Origin: an uncultured Pelagibacteraceae bacterium
Lineage (GTDB): Bacteria > Pseudomonadota > Alphaproteobacteria > Pelagibacterales > Pelagibacteraceae
Direction of reading: 5' to 3'
Assembly (NCBI GenBank): GCA_902555945.1
Contig: CACDUS010000004.1
Span: 1 to 64,000, forward strand
Length of the DNA: 64,000 bases
The position numbers were made by a program, and so were the translations under genes. Positions 1 through 7,329 of the stretch are shown here, piece by piece. Positions within the stretch are counted from its first letter, which is position 1. Every line of letters starts with the position of its first letter. Below the pieces are notes generated by a model. The model ran no database searches. It saw only the letters and a list, made by a program, of their open reading frames with translations, and had not been told where the DNA came from.

Positions 1-660
1 AATGATTTAAATCAAAAAATAATTAAATTTGATTATGATAAAAATTCTAAATATGAAGATTTTTATATATCAAAAAGCAATCAACATATTTTTGATTTGT
101 TAGACAAATGGCCTAAGTGGAATAAAAATTTCTTGAATATTAGTGGTGAAGCATTTTCAGGCAAAACACATATAATTGATATTTTTATTGAAAAATTTAA
201 AGGAATTAAATTTCAAGCTGAATCATTTAATAATGATAATCTAAAAGAAATAAAGATTTATGAAAATATAATTTTAGACAATATAAATGAAAATATAGAT
301 GAAAAATTAATATATACTTTATTTAATATTATTGACCAAGATAATAAATATATAATTGTCACCTCAAGAAAGCCAATAGTTGAAATAAAATTTAAATTAG
401 ACGATTTAAAATCCAGAACTAAAAATTTTATTTTACAAAAAATTGATAAACCGGATGATGAATTGATTTATGCTCTAATCTTAAAAAATTTATCTGATAG
501 ACAAATTTTGATAGAAAAAAAGTTAATAAATTACATTATAAAGAGAATTGACAGATCTTATAGCAAAATTTACGATTTCATATATAAAATCGACGAATTA
601 AGTTTAAAAAAAAAAAAATCTATTGATTTAAAAATTATAAAAGAAGTTTTAGGAGATTAA
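1..660 (+). CDS. hda: Hda/DnaA-like regulatory inactivation protein (5' end outside window)
   Basis: The frame is open from base 1, so the true start lies upstream; the first in-window start-like codon (TTG at 97) is internal. The protein resembles the AAA+ domain of DnaA: a Walker A loop (GEAFSGKT) about 45 codons in, a Walker B-like segment (IILDNINE), and an AAA+ lid before the stop. It ends without the DnaA DNA-binding helix-turn-helix, which is the Hda architecture. Known Hda works with the DNA-loaded beta clamp to convert DnaA-ATP to DnaA-ADP after initiation. In alphaproteobacteria the gene (hdaA) is a short stand-alone protein like this one. The aspS TTG start follows the stop codon directly. 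Family assignment is good; function is inferred by homology. Confidence 0.75.
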   Translation, partial: NDLNQKIIKFDYDKNSKYEDFYISKSNQHIFDLLDKWPKWNKNFLNISGEAFSGKTHIIDIFIEKFKGIKFQAESFNNDNLKEIKIYENIILDNINENIDEKLIYTLFNIIDQDNKYIIVTSRKPIVEIKFKLDDLKSRTKNFILQKIDKPDDELIYALILKNLSDRQILIEKKLINYIIKRIDRSYSKIYDFIYKIDELSLKKKKSIDLKIIKEVLGD

Positions 661-2445
661 TTGAATAAATATAGGAGTCACTATTGTAACACACTTCGTA
701 AGAAAGATGTGGGGAATGAAATTTCTTTATCAGGATGGGTAAATAAAAAGAGAGATCACGGAAATTTACTGTTTGTAGATTTAAGAGATAATTACGGCAT
801 AACTCAATGTATTGTTGATAAAGATAATCCAAATTTTTCTGCAATAGAAAAAATTCAACTCGAAACTGTCGTTAGAATAGAAGGTGAGGTAGTTAATAGA
901 TCACAAGAAACAATTAATAAAGATATTGAAACAGGAGAAATTGAGGTAAAAATAAATAAATTTACAGTACTAGGAACTTGTAAAGAACTTCCAATGCCAG
1001 TTTTTAGTGATCAAGAGTATTCTGAAGAAATAAGATTAAAATATAGATTTTTAGATTTAAGAAGAAAAAAAATTCACGAGAATATAATTTTACGATCAAA
1101 AGTAATTTCATTTATTAGAAATGAGATGAATAAATTTGGTTTTTTAGAATTTCAAACTCCAATTTTAACTTCATCTAGTCCTGAGGGGGCAAGAGATTTC
1201 TTGGTACCAAGTAGATTAAATCCAGGAAAATTTTATGCACTGCCGCAAGCACCTCAACAATTTAAGCAACTGATTATGGTTTCTGGATTTGATAAGTATT
1301 TTCAAATCGCCCCTTGTTTTAGAGACGAGGATGCTAGAGCAGACAGAAGCCCTGGTGAATTTTACCAACTAGATTTAGAGATGTCTTTCGTAGAACAAGA
1401 AGATGTTTTCGAAGTAGTAGAAAAATTATTAGTAAATACATTTAAAAAATTTTCAAATAAAAAACTTTTATTTGATAGATTTCCAAAAATTACCTATGCT
1501 GATGCTTTGTTAAAATATGGATCAGACAAACCAGATTTAAGAAATCCATTAATCATAAAAGATATAACTGAAATTTTTACTAGAGAAGATGTCAAGTTTG
1601 AAATATTTAAAAAACTTGTAAAAAACGGTTCTAAAGTTAGGTGTATAGTAACAAAAAATACAAAAGATAAACCTAGAAGTTTTTTTGATAATATAGATAA
1701 ATGGGCTAAAGAGCAGGGTGCTTCTGGATTGGCATATTTTACGATTGAAAAAGATAAAGAAATTCAAGCTAAAGGTCCAATTGGTAAGTTTTTTTCAAAA
1801 AATGCTTTAGAGGAAATAATGAAAAAAACTGATTGTAAGATAGGAGACAGTATTTTTCTTGCATGCAATAAGCAAAAAGAATTAGAAAAATTCACTGCTC
1901 TTGCAAGAGACAAAATTGCTGAAGATTTAAATTTGATCGATGAGAATACTTTTGCTTTTTGTTGGATTGTTGATTATCCAATGTTTGAAAAAAATGATCA
2001 AACTAATCTTATAGAATTTAGTCATAATCCTTTTTCTATGCCTCAAGGAGATTTGAAAAAAATTAATTTTGAAAAACCTTTAGATATTCTTGCTTATCAA
2101 TATGATATCGTTTGTAATGGTATTGAACTTTCATCTGGAGCTATAAGAAATCATATTCCTGAATTAATGTATAAGTTATTTTCAATAGCAGGATACGATA
2201 AAAAACAAGTTGATGAAAAGTTTAGTGGTATGATTAATGCCTTAGGTTTTGGTGCACCACCCCATGGAGGTATAGCACCAGGTATTGATAGAATAGTCAT
2301 GTTATTAGCAAACGAAAAAAATATTAGGGAAGTTACAATGTTTCCAATGAATCAAAATGCTCAAGATTTAATGATGAAAGCACCTTCAATAGTAAGTGAA
2401 GATCAGCTTAAAGAACTTAACTTGTCTTTAAAATTAAAAAAATAA
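661..2445 (+). CDS. aspS: aspartate--tRNA(Asp/Asn) ligase
   Basis: Class II aminoacyl-tRNA synthetase of 594 residues, normal for the bacterial type. An N-terminal OB-fold anticodon-binding domain (about 1-105) is followed by the catalytic core with motif 2 around residues 219-240 (CFRDEDARADR), the bacterial GAD insertion in the middle, and motif 3 near the C terminus (GIAPGIDRIVML). The start is TTG immediately after the hda stop, so translation is probably coupled. The anticodon-domain segment KKRDHGN carries a His at residue 33; in the non-discriminating AspRS of Pseudomonas a His at the matching site is linked to charging tRNA(Asn) as well, so this enzyme may work with GatCAB. That last point is inference. 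Confidence 0.96.
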   Translation: MNKYRSHYCNTLRKKDVGNEISLSGWVNKKRDHGNLLFVDLRDNYGITQCIVDKDNPNFSAIEKIQLETVVRIEGEVVNRSQETINKDIETGEIEVKINKFTVLGTCKELPMPVFSDQEYSEEIRLKYRFLDLRRKKIHENIILRSKVISFIRNEMNKFGFLEFQTPILTSSSPEGARDFLVPSRLNPGKFYALPQAPQQFKQLIMVSGFDKYFQIAPCFRDEDARADRSPGEFYQLDLEMSFVEQEDVFEVVEKLLVNTFKKFSNKKLLFDRFPKITYADALLKYGSDKPDLRNPLIIKDITEIFTREDVKFEIFKKLVKNGSKVRCIVTKNTKDKPRSFFDNIDKWAKEQGASGLAYFTIEKDKEIQAKGPIGKFFSKNALEEIMKKTDCKIGDSIFLACNKQKELEKFTALARDKIAEDLNLIDENTFAFCWIVDYPMFEKNDQTNLIEFSHNPFSMPQGDLKKINFEKPLDILAYQYDIVCNGIELSSGAIRNHIPELMYKLFSIAGYDKKQVDEKFSGMINALGFGAPPHGGIAPGIDRIVMLLANEKNIREVTMFPMNQNAQDLMMKAPSIVSEDQLKELNLSLKLKK

Positions 2446-2446
2446 T

Positions 2447-3271
2447 TTATTTTTTTCCTTTTAGATTTATTTTCACATCAGACAGATCAACTAGATTCTT
2501 TTTATAATTATTCCTTACAAAACCTTTACTAGTTATATCTTTAACTATTTTTAATAATTGGTTTTGATCTTCTGAACTCTGTTCATCAAAATTCATATTT
2601 TCTGAATTACCTATGGCCGGAGTATGTGCTAAATCTTCTCTGTTTTGATATGATATAGCCAATTCTCGAAATATATAATCTAAAATTGAGGAAGCACTTA
2701 ATATTCTATCATTGCCGTAAACTTTTCCTGATGGTTCAAATTTTGTACCAACAAATGCACTTATAAATTCGTCCAAAGGAACTCCATATTGAAGACCTAG
2801 AGAGACAGCTATAGCAAAATTATTCATTAGAGCTTTGACCAATTCACCTTCTTTACTAGTATCAATAAAAATTTCTCCAATTTTTCCATCCTCATATTCT
2901 CCTGTATGCAAGTAGACTTTGTGATCACCAATTGTGGCTTTTTGTATATAGCCTTTTCTTCTATCTGGCATACTAAATCTTTTTCCATTATTTTCAGAAT
3001 TATTTTTTTTTGATTTTAAAATATTTTCTAAATTACTAGAATTTTTCTGTTCGGTGTTTGTGACAACATCAATTTTTTCATGTTGAACAATCTTATTATT
3101 TTTAGGATCTAAATTTTTGGTTTTTCTATTATCAAGTTTTACATCTAGAACTTCAAATTTTCCATCATCTCGTTTTTCCAAGTTTTTAAGCTCTTTTTCG
3201 TTAATATCATCTAAGTAATGGTTTACTTTAAATGTACATGTGTAATAAGTTTCAACCAAATATTTTGCCAT
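2447..3271 (-). CDS. stand-alone NrdJ C-terminal (TSCPD-type) domain protein
   Basis: The 274-residue protein has three parts: an N-terminal segment (1-55), a Lys/Asn-rich linker (about 56-100), and a block (about 100-200) that closely resembles the C-terminal region of adenosylcobalamin-dependent ribonucleotide reductase NrdJ ([55 protein letters not shown]). The catalytic ten-stranded barrel of the reductase is absent, so it cannot reduce ribonucleotides alone. Such single-domain proteins are often annotated as vitamin B12-dependent reductase by similarity. A regulatory or accessory role in nucleotide metabolism is possible but not shown. It is convergent with aspS, with one base between the stops. 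Confidence 0.7.
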   Translation of the reverse strand: MAKYLVETYYTCTFKVNHYLDDINEKELKNLEKRDDGKFEVLDVKLDNRKTKNLDPKNNKIVQHEKIDVVTNTEQKNSSNLENILKSKKNNSENNGKRFSMPDRRKGYIQKATIGDHKVYLHTGEYEDGKIGEIFIDTSKEGELVKALMNNFAIAVSLGLQYGVPLDEFISAFVGTKFEPSGKVYGNDRILSASSILDYIFRELAISYQNREDLAHTPAIGNSENMNFDEQSSEDQNQLLKIVKDITSKGFVRNNYKKNLVDLSDVKINLKGKK

Positions 3272-3385
3272 TAAACCCCAATTCTAAAAAATTAATTTGA
3301 AATATGATTCATTTTATTTATATACAAATTCAAATTTTAGTCTAATTTATTTTATACAATTTTGAATTGAACTATAAATAATTTT

Positions 3386-3745
3386 ATGTTGACACTTATA
3401 AAAAAAATTTTCATTTGGTGGAATCAAGATACTTTTGGAACAAGATTGAAAACTATCTTTTTTGGAAAGTTTGTAGGCAAAGATGAATTTGGAAATAAAT
3501 ATTATCAAAGCAAAAATGGAAAAAGATGGGTAATATATTCTGGTGAAATAGATGCATCAAAAATACCAGTAGAGTGGTTTTCATGGATTCATTTTACCTC
3601 TAATAAAATAGAAAATAATCATAATCTAAAAAAATATGGTTGGCAAAAGCCACATAAGTCTAATTTGACTGGCACAGATTCTGCTTATTATCCAAATAAA
3701 AATAAAGATGCTATTGAAAAAAAATATAAGAGTTGGAAAAACTAA
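3386..3745 (+). CDS. NDUFA12-family NADH:ubiquinone oxidoreductase accessory subunit
   Basis: Protein of 119 residues with hallmarks of the 17.2 kDa complex I accessory subunit family (NDUFA12/B17.2): the opening TLIKKIFIWWNQDTFGTRLKT, the GKDEFGNKYYQ block, RWVIYSGE, and VEWFSWIHF. In alphaproteobacteria this is a supernumerary subunit of NDH-1 encoded away from the nuo operon, as here. It binds the peripheral arm on the cytoplasmic side. The next gene overlaps its 3' end by 38 bases in another frame. The divergent gap upstream (3272-3385) is AT-rich and must hold both promoters; I could not define one with confidence. Confidence 0.88.
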   Translation: MLTLIKKIFIWWNQDTFGTRLKTIFFGKFVGKDEFGNKYYQSKNGKRWVIYSGEIDASKIPVEWFSWIHFTSNKIENNHNLKKYGWQKPHKSNLTGTDSAYYPNKNKDAIEKKYKSWKN

Positions 3746-4115
3746 ATTTTACGTTTTTTTTATAATTTTAATATTGTCACTAATATTTTCTAATTATTCA
3801 AATTCAAAGACAGATTTAGAGGGCAAATATACGAATATTAAAGTATTAGATAAAATTAGTTCAAAAAATATATTATTAAAACTAAAAAATGGAGAAGAAA
3901 TTAGACATAAAGATCTTTTAATAAAAAGTATGAAATGTAAAAATTCAGAATTTGATGATAATCCAGAAATTACTGCATATATACAAGTAAAGGACTTAAC
4001 TAAAAAAAATAAAGACGATGTTTTTGTTTTTAATGGATGGATGTTTTCTTCAAGTCCCTCAATAGCTCCATTTGATCATCCTGTGTATGATATTTGGCTT
4101 GTAAGTTGTTATTAA
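3708..4115 (+). CDS. DUF2155 domain protein, exported
   Basis: The protein starts with a basic region and a hydrophobic segment (about residues 13-30, YVFFIILILSLIF), consistent with a signal peptide or anchor. The rest matches DUF2155: KVLDKISSKN, a Lys-Cys segment (MKCKN), AYIQV, then FNGWMFSSSPSIAPFDHPVY and WLVSCY at the end. DUF2155 proteins are alphaproteobacterial, periplasmic and of unknown function, and are often encoded beside the NDUFA12-like gene, as here. The start at 3708 overlaps the preceding gene; TTG 3714 is an alternative. The stop shares the four bases TTAA with the accC stop on the other strand. Confidence 0.75.
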   Translation: MLLKKNIRVGKTKFYVFFIILILSLIFSNYSNSKTDLEGKYTNIKVLDKISSKNILLKLKNGEEIRHKDLLIKSMKCKNSEFDDNPEITAYIQVKDLTKKNKDDVFVFNGWMFSSSPSIAPFDHPVYDIWLVSCY

Positions 4116-5449
4116 ATCAATTTTTCGTTATCTAGCCAACTAACATTAAAATCAGAATTAATAAATTTTTTATGATTTAATAATTTTTTATGTAATGGAA
4201 TTGTAGTAGTTATGCCCTCTATTACAAATTCATCCAAAGATCTATTCATTCTTTGTATAGCTTCCACTCTATTTCTTCCGTGGCATATAAGTTTGCAAAT
4301 CATACTATCATAATATGGAGTCACCTTATATCCTTGGAATATAGCCCCATCGACCCTAGTTCTAAAACCAGATGGTTGATGACACATTCCAATAGTACCA
4401 GGGGATGGTTGAAAGTTTTTACTTGGATCCTCAGCATTAATTCTGCACTCTATCGCATGACCCCTAGGATTGACGTCTGATTGTTTTAATGCTGTTTCAC
4501 CAGTAAATGCTATATGAATTTGTTCTTTAATAATATCAATACCAGTTACCATTTCAGATACGGGGTGTTCCACTTGAACTCTTGTATTCATCTCAAGAAA
4601 ATAAAATTTTCCATCCTCATATATAAATTCAACTGTACCAGCACCTTCATAGCCAATTTTACTTACCATGTTTACTGTTTTTTCAAACAGATCTTTTCTT
4701 ATTTGATCATTTAGAACAGGGCTTGGTGTTTCTTCTATTAATTTTTGATGTCTTCTTTGAACTGAACAATCTCTTTCATGTAAATGAACAGTTCTATTTT
4801 TTCCAGCTAATATTTGAACTTCAATATGTCTTGGATTTTGAAAAAATTTTTCAATATAAACTTCATCATTACCAAAATATTTTTGGGCTTCAGATTTTGC
4901 TGTTGAAAAAAGTGTTTGAAAATCTTCCTCCTTATTAACAATCTTCATTCCTTTACCACCACCTCCACCTGAGGCTTTAATTAAAATAGGAAATCCAATT
5001 TTTTTACAAAGTTCTTTTGCTTGAGTAACGTCTTTTACACCTCCCTCGGATCCTTCAATTACAGGTAATCCATTTTCCTTAGCAATTTTTTTTGCTTGAA
5101 TTTTATCACCCATCATCTCTATATGTTTGGATGATGCTCCAATAAATTTAATTTTATTCTCCTCTAATACTTTAGCAAAATTTGCATTTTCAGATAAAAA
5201 ACCATATCCAGGATGCACAGCTTCCGCACCAGTTAAATCGACTGCAGATAGTAGTGCAGGTATATTCAGGTAACTATTGGCGGGTTGATGAGATCCAATA
5301 CAAACACTCTCATCTGCTAATCTCACATGCATACTATCTCTATCAACATCAGAATGGACAGCAACTGTTGAAATACCCCATTCCTTACAAGCTCTAATAA
5401 TTCTGACTGCAATTTCCCCACGGTTTGCAATTAAAATTTTTTTGAACAT
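4112..5449 (-). CDS. accC: biotin carboxylase subunit of acetyl-CoA carboxylase
   Basis: Protein of 445 residues, the usual AccC length. It begins with the pre-ATP-grasp motif FKKILIANRGEIAVRIIRAC, carries the glycine-rich ATP loop (KASGGGGGKGMK), and has the active-site stretch MNTRVQVEHPV with the catalytic Arg. It carboxylates the biotin carried by AccB using ATP and bicarbonate, the first step of malonyl-CoA formation. The ATG overlaps the last base of the accB stop codon, so the operon order is aroQ-accB-accC, as in many proteobacteria. Confidence 0.97.
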   Translation of the reverse strand: MFKKILIANRGEIAVRIIRACKEWGISTVAVHSDVDRDSMHVRLADESVCIGSHQPANSYLNIPALLSAVDLTGAEAVHPGYGFLSENANFAKVLEENKIKFIGASSKHIEMMGDKIQAKKIAKENGLPVIEGSEGGVKDVTQAKELCKKIGFPILIKASGGGGGKGMKIVNKEEDFQTLFSTAKSEAQKYFGNDEVYIEKFFQNPRHIEVQILAGKNRTVHLHERDCSVQRRHQKLIEETPSPVLNDQIRKDLFEKTVNMVSKIGYEGAGTVEFIYEDGKFYFLEMNTRVQVEHPVSEMVTGIDIIKEQIHIAFTGETALKQSDVNPRGHAIECRINAEDPSKNFQPSPGTIGMCHQPSGFRTRVDGAIFQGYKVTPYYDSMICKLICHGRNRVEAIQRMNRSLDEFVIEGITTTIPLHKKLLNHKKFINSDFNVSWLDNEKLI

Positions 5450-5883
5450 TATTCTAGAACGATTAAAACTTGTCCAAATTCAACTGGTTGACCATCAGAT
5501 ACAAGAATTTCTTTAACAACACCATCTGAACTTGAAGGCACATGATTCATAGTTTTCATAGCTTCTACAATCATAATAGTGTCACCTTTTTTTATTTTCT
5601 TTCCTATTTCAACAAATTTTTTTGCACCAGGTTCTGGTGCGTGATAGGCAGTACCAATTATAGGTGATGTTATTTCAATTCCAGATATCTTATTATCTAT
5701 TTCCTTACCAGTTTGGGCAGATAAAGGATTGTTATTGTTTTTAGATAAAGTTTGATTATTTATTGAAACGTTATTTTTTGAAACTTTTATTTTAGTATCT
5801 TTTTCAGTGTATTCTAGTTCTGTAAGATTGAATTCATCGAGATAATCACTTAATTCCTTGATAATTTTTTTATCTATTTTCAT
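5449..5883 (-). CDS. accB: biotin carboxyl carrier protein of acetyl-CoA carboxylase
   Basis: Protein of 144 residues with an N-terminal helical region, a Asn/Ser-rich flexible linker (about 38-65) and a C-terminal biotinyl domain (about 68-144). The biotin-accepting lysine lies in EAMKTMNHV; most bacterial AccB proteins have EAMKMMN, so one Met is replaced by Thr. The residues before it (GDTIMIV) and after it (DGQPVEFGQVL) fit the lipoyl/biotinyl hammerhead fold. It overlaps the aroQ 3' end by 14 bases and the accC start by one base, consistent with one translationally coupled operon. Confidence 0.96.
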   Translation of the reverse strand: MKIDKKIIKELSDYLDEFNLTELEYTEKDTKIKVSKNNVSINNQTLSKNNNNPLSAQTGKEIDNKISGIEITSPIIGTAYHAPEPGAKKFVEIGKKIKKGDTIMIVEAMKTMNHVPSSSDGVVKEILVSDGQPVEFGQVLIVLE

Positions 5884-6319
5884 TATTTAATAGCTTGTGC
5901 ATTGAAATTATGGCTAAAATATAACCATTAGCTCCTAATCCAAAAATTCCACCAGTAACTATATCACTAATTAGAGATTTTTGTCTAAATTCTTCTCTTT
6001 TGTAAATATTTGAAATATGTAATTCTATAATAGGTTTTTTAAAAAGCTCTAATGCATCTCTTATTGCAACTGATGTATGAGTAAATGCAGCTGCATTAAT
6101 AATCATTCCATTAAATTTTTTTCTAGATTCTTGGATCATATTAACCAATTCACCCTCAACATTAGATTGAGCAAAAACAACTTCCAAATTCAGTTCCTTA
6201 CATTTTTTTGTGCAATTTTCTTTTAATTTTTCAATTGTAATTGAACCATATTGTGATTGTTCTCTTTCACCTAATAGATTAAGATTTGGACCATTAATAA
6301 TAATAATTTTATTATTCAT
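5870..6319 (-). CDS. aroQ: type II 3-dehydroquinate dehydratase
   Basis: Protein of 149 residues of the small dodecameric dehydroquinase family. Visible motifs are IINGPNLNLLGERE at the N terminus with the active-site loop after it (including Tyr in QSQYG), NAAAFTHTSVAIRDAL with the catalytic His, and ELHISNIYKREEFR. It converts 3-dehydroquinate to 3-dehydroshikimate in the shikimate pathway. It is the first gene of an operon with accB and accC. The start codon lies only 16 bases from the divergent thiS start. A -10-like hexamer six bases before its ATG suggests a transcript with little or no leader. Confidence 0.95.
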   Translation of the reverse strand: MNNKIIIINGPNLNLLGEREQSQYGSITIEKLKENCTKKCKELNLEVVFAQSNVEGELVNMIQESRKKFNGMIINAAAFTHTSVAIRDALELFKKPIIELHISNIYKREEFRQKSLISDIVTGGIFGLGANGYILAIISMHKLLNNENR

Positions 6320-6325
6320 TCAGCT

Positions 6326-6331
6326 CTTATA
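6326..6331 (-). promoter_or_regulatory. putative -10 element for leaderless aroQ transcript
   Basis: On the minus strand the hexamer TATAAG is followed by six bases and then the aroQ ATG, so a start 6-7 bases downstream of the -10 would fall on the first codon. The expected -35 region lies in thiS codons and is only a T-run. The same TATAAG-N6-ATG layout occurs before the small gene at 24231. Confidence 0.4.
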
Positions 6332-6335
6332 TACG

Positions 6336-6554
6336 ATGAAAAAAATAAAAAAAATAAAAATTAGTTTAAATGGTAAAGTAAAATTAATAAATGAGAAAAC
6401 AAGTCTACTAGAATTAACAAAAAATTTAAAAATACCAATAAAAAAAGTGGCAATTGAATTAAATCAAGAAATAGTGGATAAAAGAAAATTGAGTAGAAAA
6501 ATAATTAAAAAAAGTGATAGAATCGAAATAGTTCATTTTATTGGAGGGGGTTAA
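6336..6554 (+). CDS. thiS: sulfur carrier protein ThiS
   Basis: A 72-residue ubiquitin-like protein starting MKKIKKIKISLNGK and ending with Gly-Gly-Gly, the C-terminal diglycine type that is adenylated and thiocarboxylated to carry sulfur for thiazole synthesis. A reading frame extends upstream to 6210 but only through the antisense of aroQ, so ATG 6336 is the sensible start. It is followed by thiG, its direct partner. The glycine codons GGA GGG GGT at the end also form a purine-rich ribosome-binding site for thiG. Confidence 0.85.
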   Translation: MKKIKKIKISLNGKVKLINEKTSLLELTKNLKIPIKKVAIELNQEIVDKRKLSRKIIKKSDRIEIVHFIGGG

Positions 6555-6555
6555 A

Positions 6556-7329
6556 TTGAAAAAAGATAATTTTATTGTTGCAAAAAAAAGATTTAACTCA
6601 AGATTAATTGTTGGAACTGGCAAATATAAAAACATGTCTGAATGTGCAAAAGCAGTAAGATTGTCAGGTGCTGATATAGTGACTGTAGCTGTGAGAAGAG
6701 TAAATATAACTAATAAAAAAAAACCTATATTAATGGATTATATCGATCCAAAAAAAATTACCTATCTACCAAATACTGCCGGATGTTTTAGTTCCAAAGA
6801 AGCGCTTAGAACTCTTAGGTTGGCAAGAGAAATAGGTGGTTGGAAATTGGTAAAATTAGAGGTTTTAGGTGATAGAAAAAATTTATTCCCCGAGATGATT
6901 GAAACTCTAAAATCTACCGAAGTTCTATCAAAAGAAGGGTTTAAAGTTATGGTATATTGTAATGACGATCCGTTAATGGCAAAGAGACTAGAGGAAGCAG
7001 GTGCTAGTGCTATAATGCCGTTGGCAGCACCAATTGGATCTGGACTTGGTATTTTAAATAAAGTCAATGTTAAAATTATAAGAAAACAAACTAAGTTACC
7101 TTTAATTATTGATGCAGGATTAGGAGAAGCATCTGATGCGACAATAGCAATGGAATTAGGTTGTGATGGAGTTTTAGTTAATACAGCAATCGCAAAAGCA
7201 AAAAAACCTTTTGATATGGCTCTAGCTTTCAAACATGCTGTAATTGCTGGAAGAAAATCTTATTTATCAGGAAGAATTAAAAAAACTTTTTCTGGAAAAC
7301 CCTCATCCCCAAACAAAGGTATCATTTAA
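6556..7329 (+). CDS. thiG: thiazole synthase ThiG
   Basis: A TIM-barrel thiazole synthase, about 257 residues from TTG 6556. Motifs include LIVGTGKYKN, TVAVRRVN, TYLPNTAGC, the Schiff-base lysine region LVKLEVLGD, and the phosphate-binding PLAAPIGSGLGI plus PLIIDAGLGEASDA. It forms the thiazole phosphate moiety of thiamin from deoxyxylulose phosphate, a glycine-derived imine and ThiS-thiocarboxylate. TTG 6556 is preferred over TTG 6541 because the run GGAGGGGG (the last thiS codons) sits a few bases upstream as a Shine-Dalgarno. Its 3' end overlaps the convergent RNase gene by 27 bases. No thiC, thiE or thiamin riboswitch is seen nearby. Confidence 0.93.
   Translation: MKKDNFIVAKKRFNSRLIVGTGKYKNMSECAKAVRLSGADIVTVAVRRVNITNKKKPILMDYIDPKKITYLPNTAGCFSSKEALRTLRLAREIGGWKLVKLEVLGDRKNLFPEMIETLKSTEVLSKEGFKVMVYCNDDPLMAKRLEEAGASAIMPLAAPIGSGLGILNKVNVKIIRKQTKLPLIIDAGLGEASDATIAMELGCDGVLVNTAIAKAKKPFDMALAFKHAVIAGRKSYLSGRIKKTFSGKPSSPNKGII

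Noticed and set aside
6762..7232. 156-codon open frame on the minus strand
   Set aside because: Entirely antisense to thiG, whose motifs are unmistakable; low-complexity composition typical of a shadow frame.
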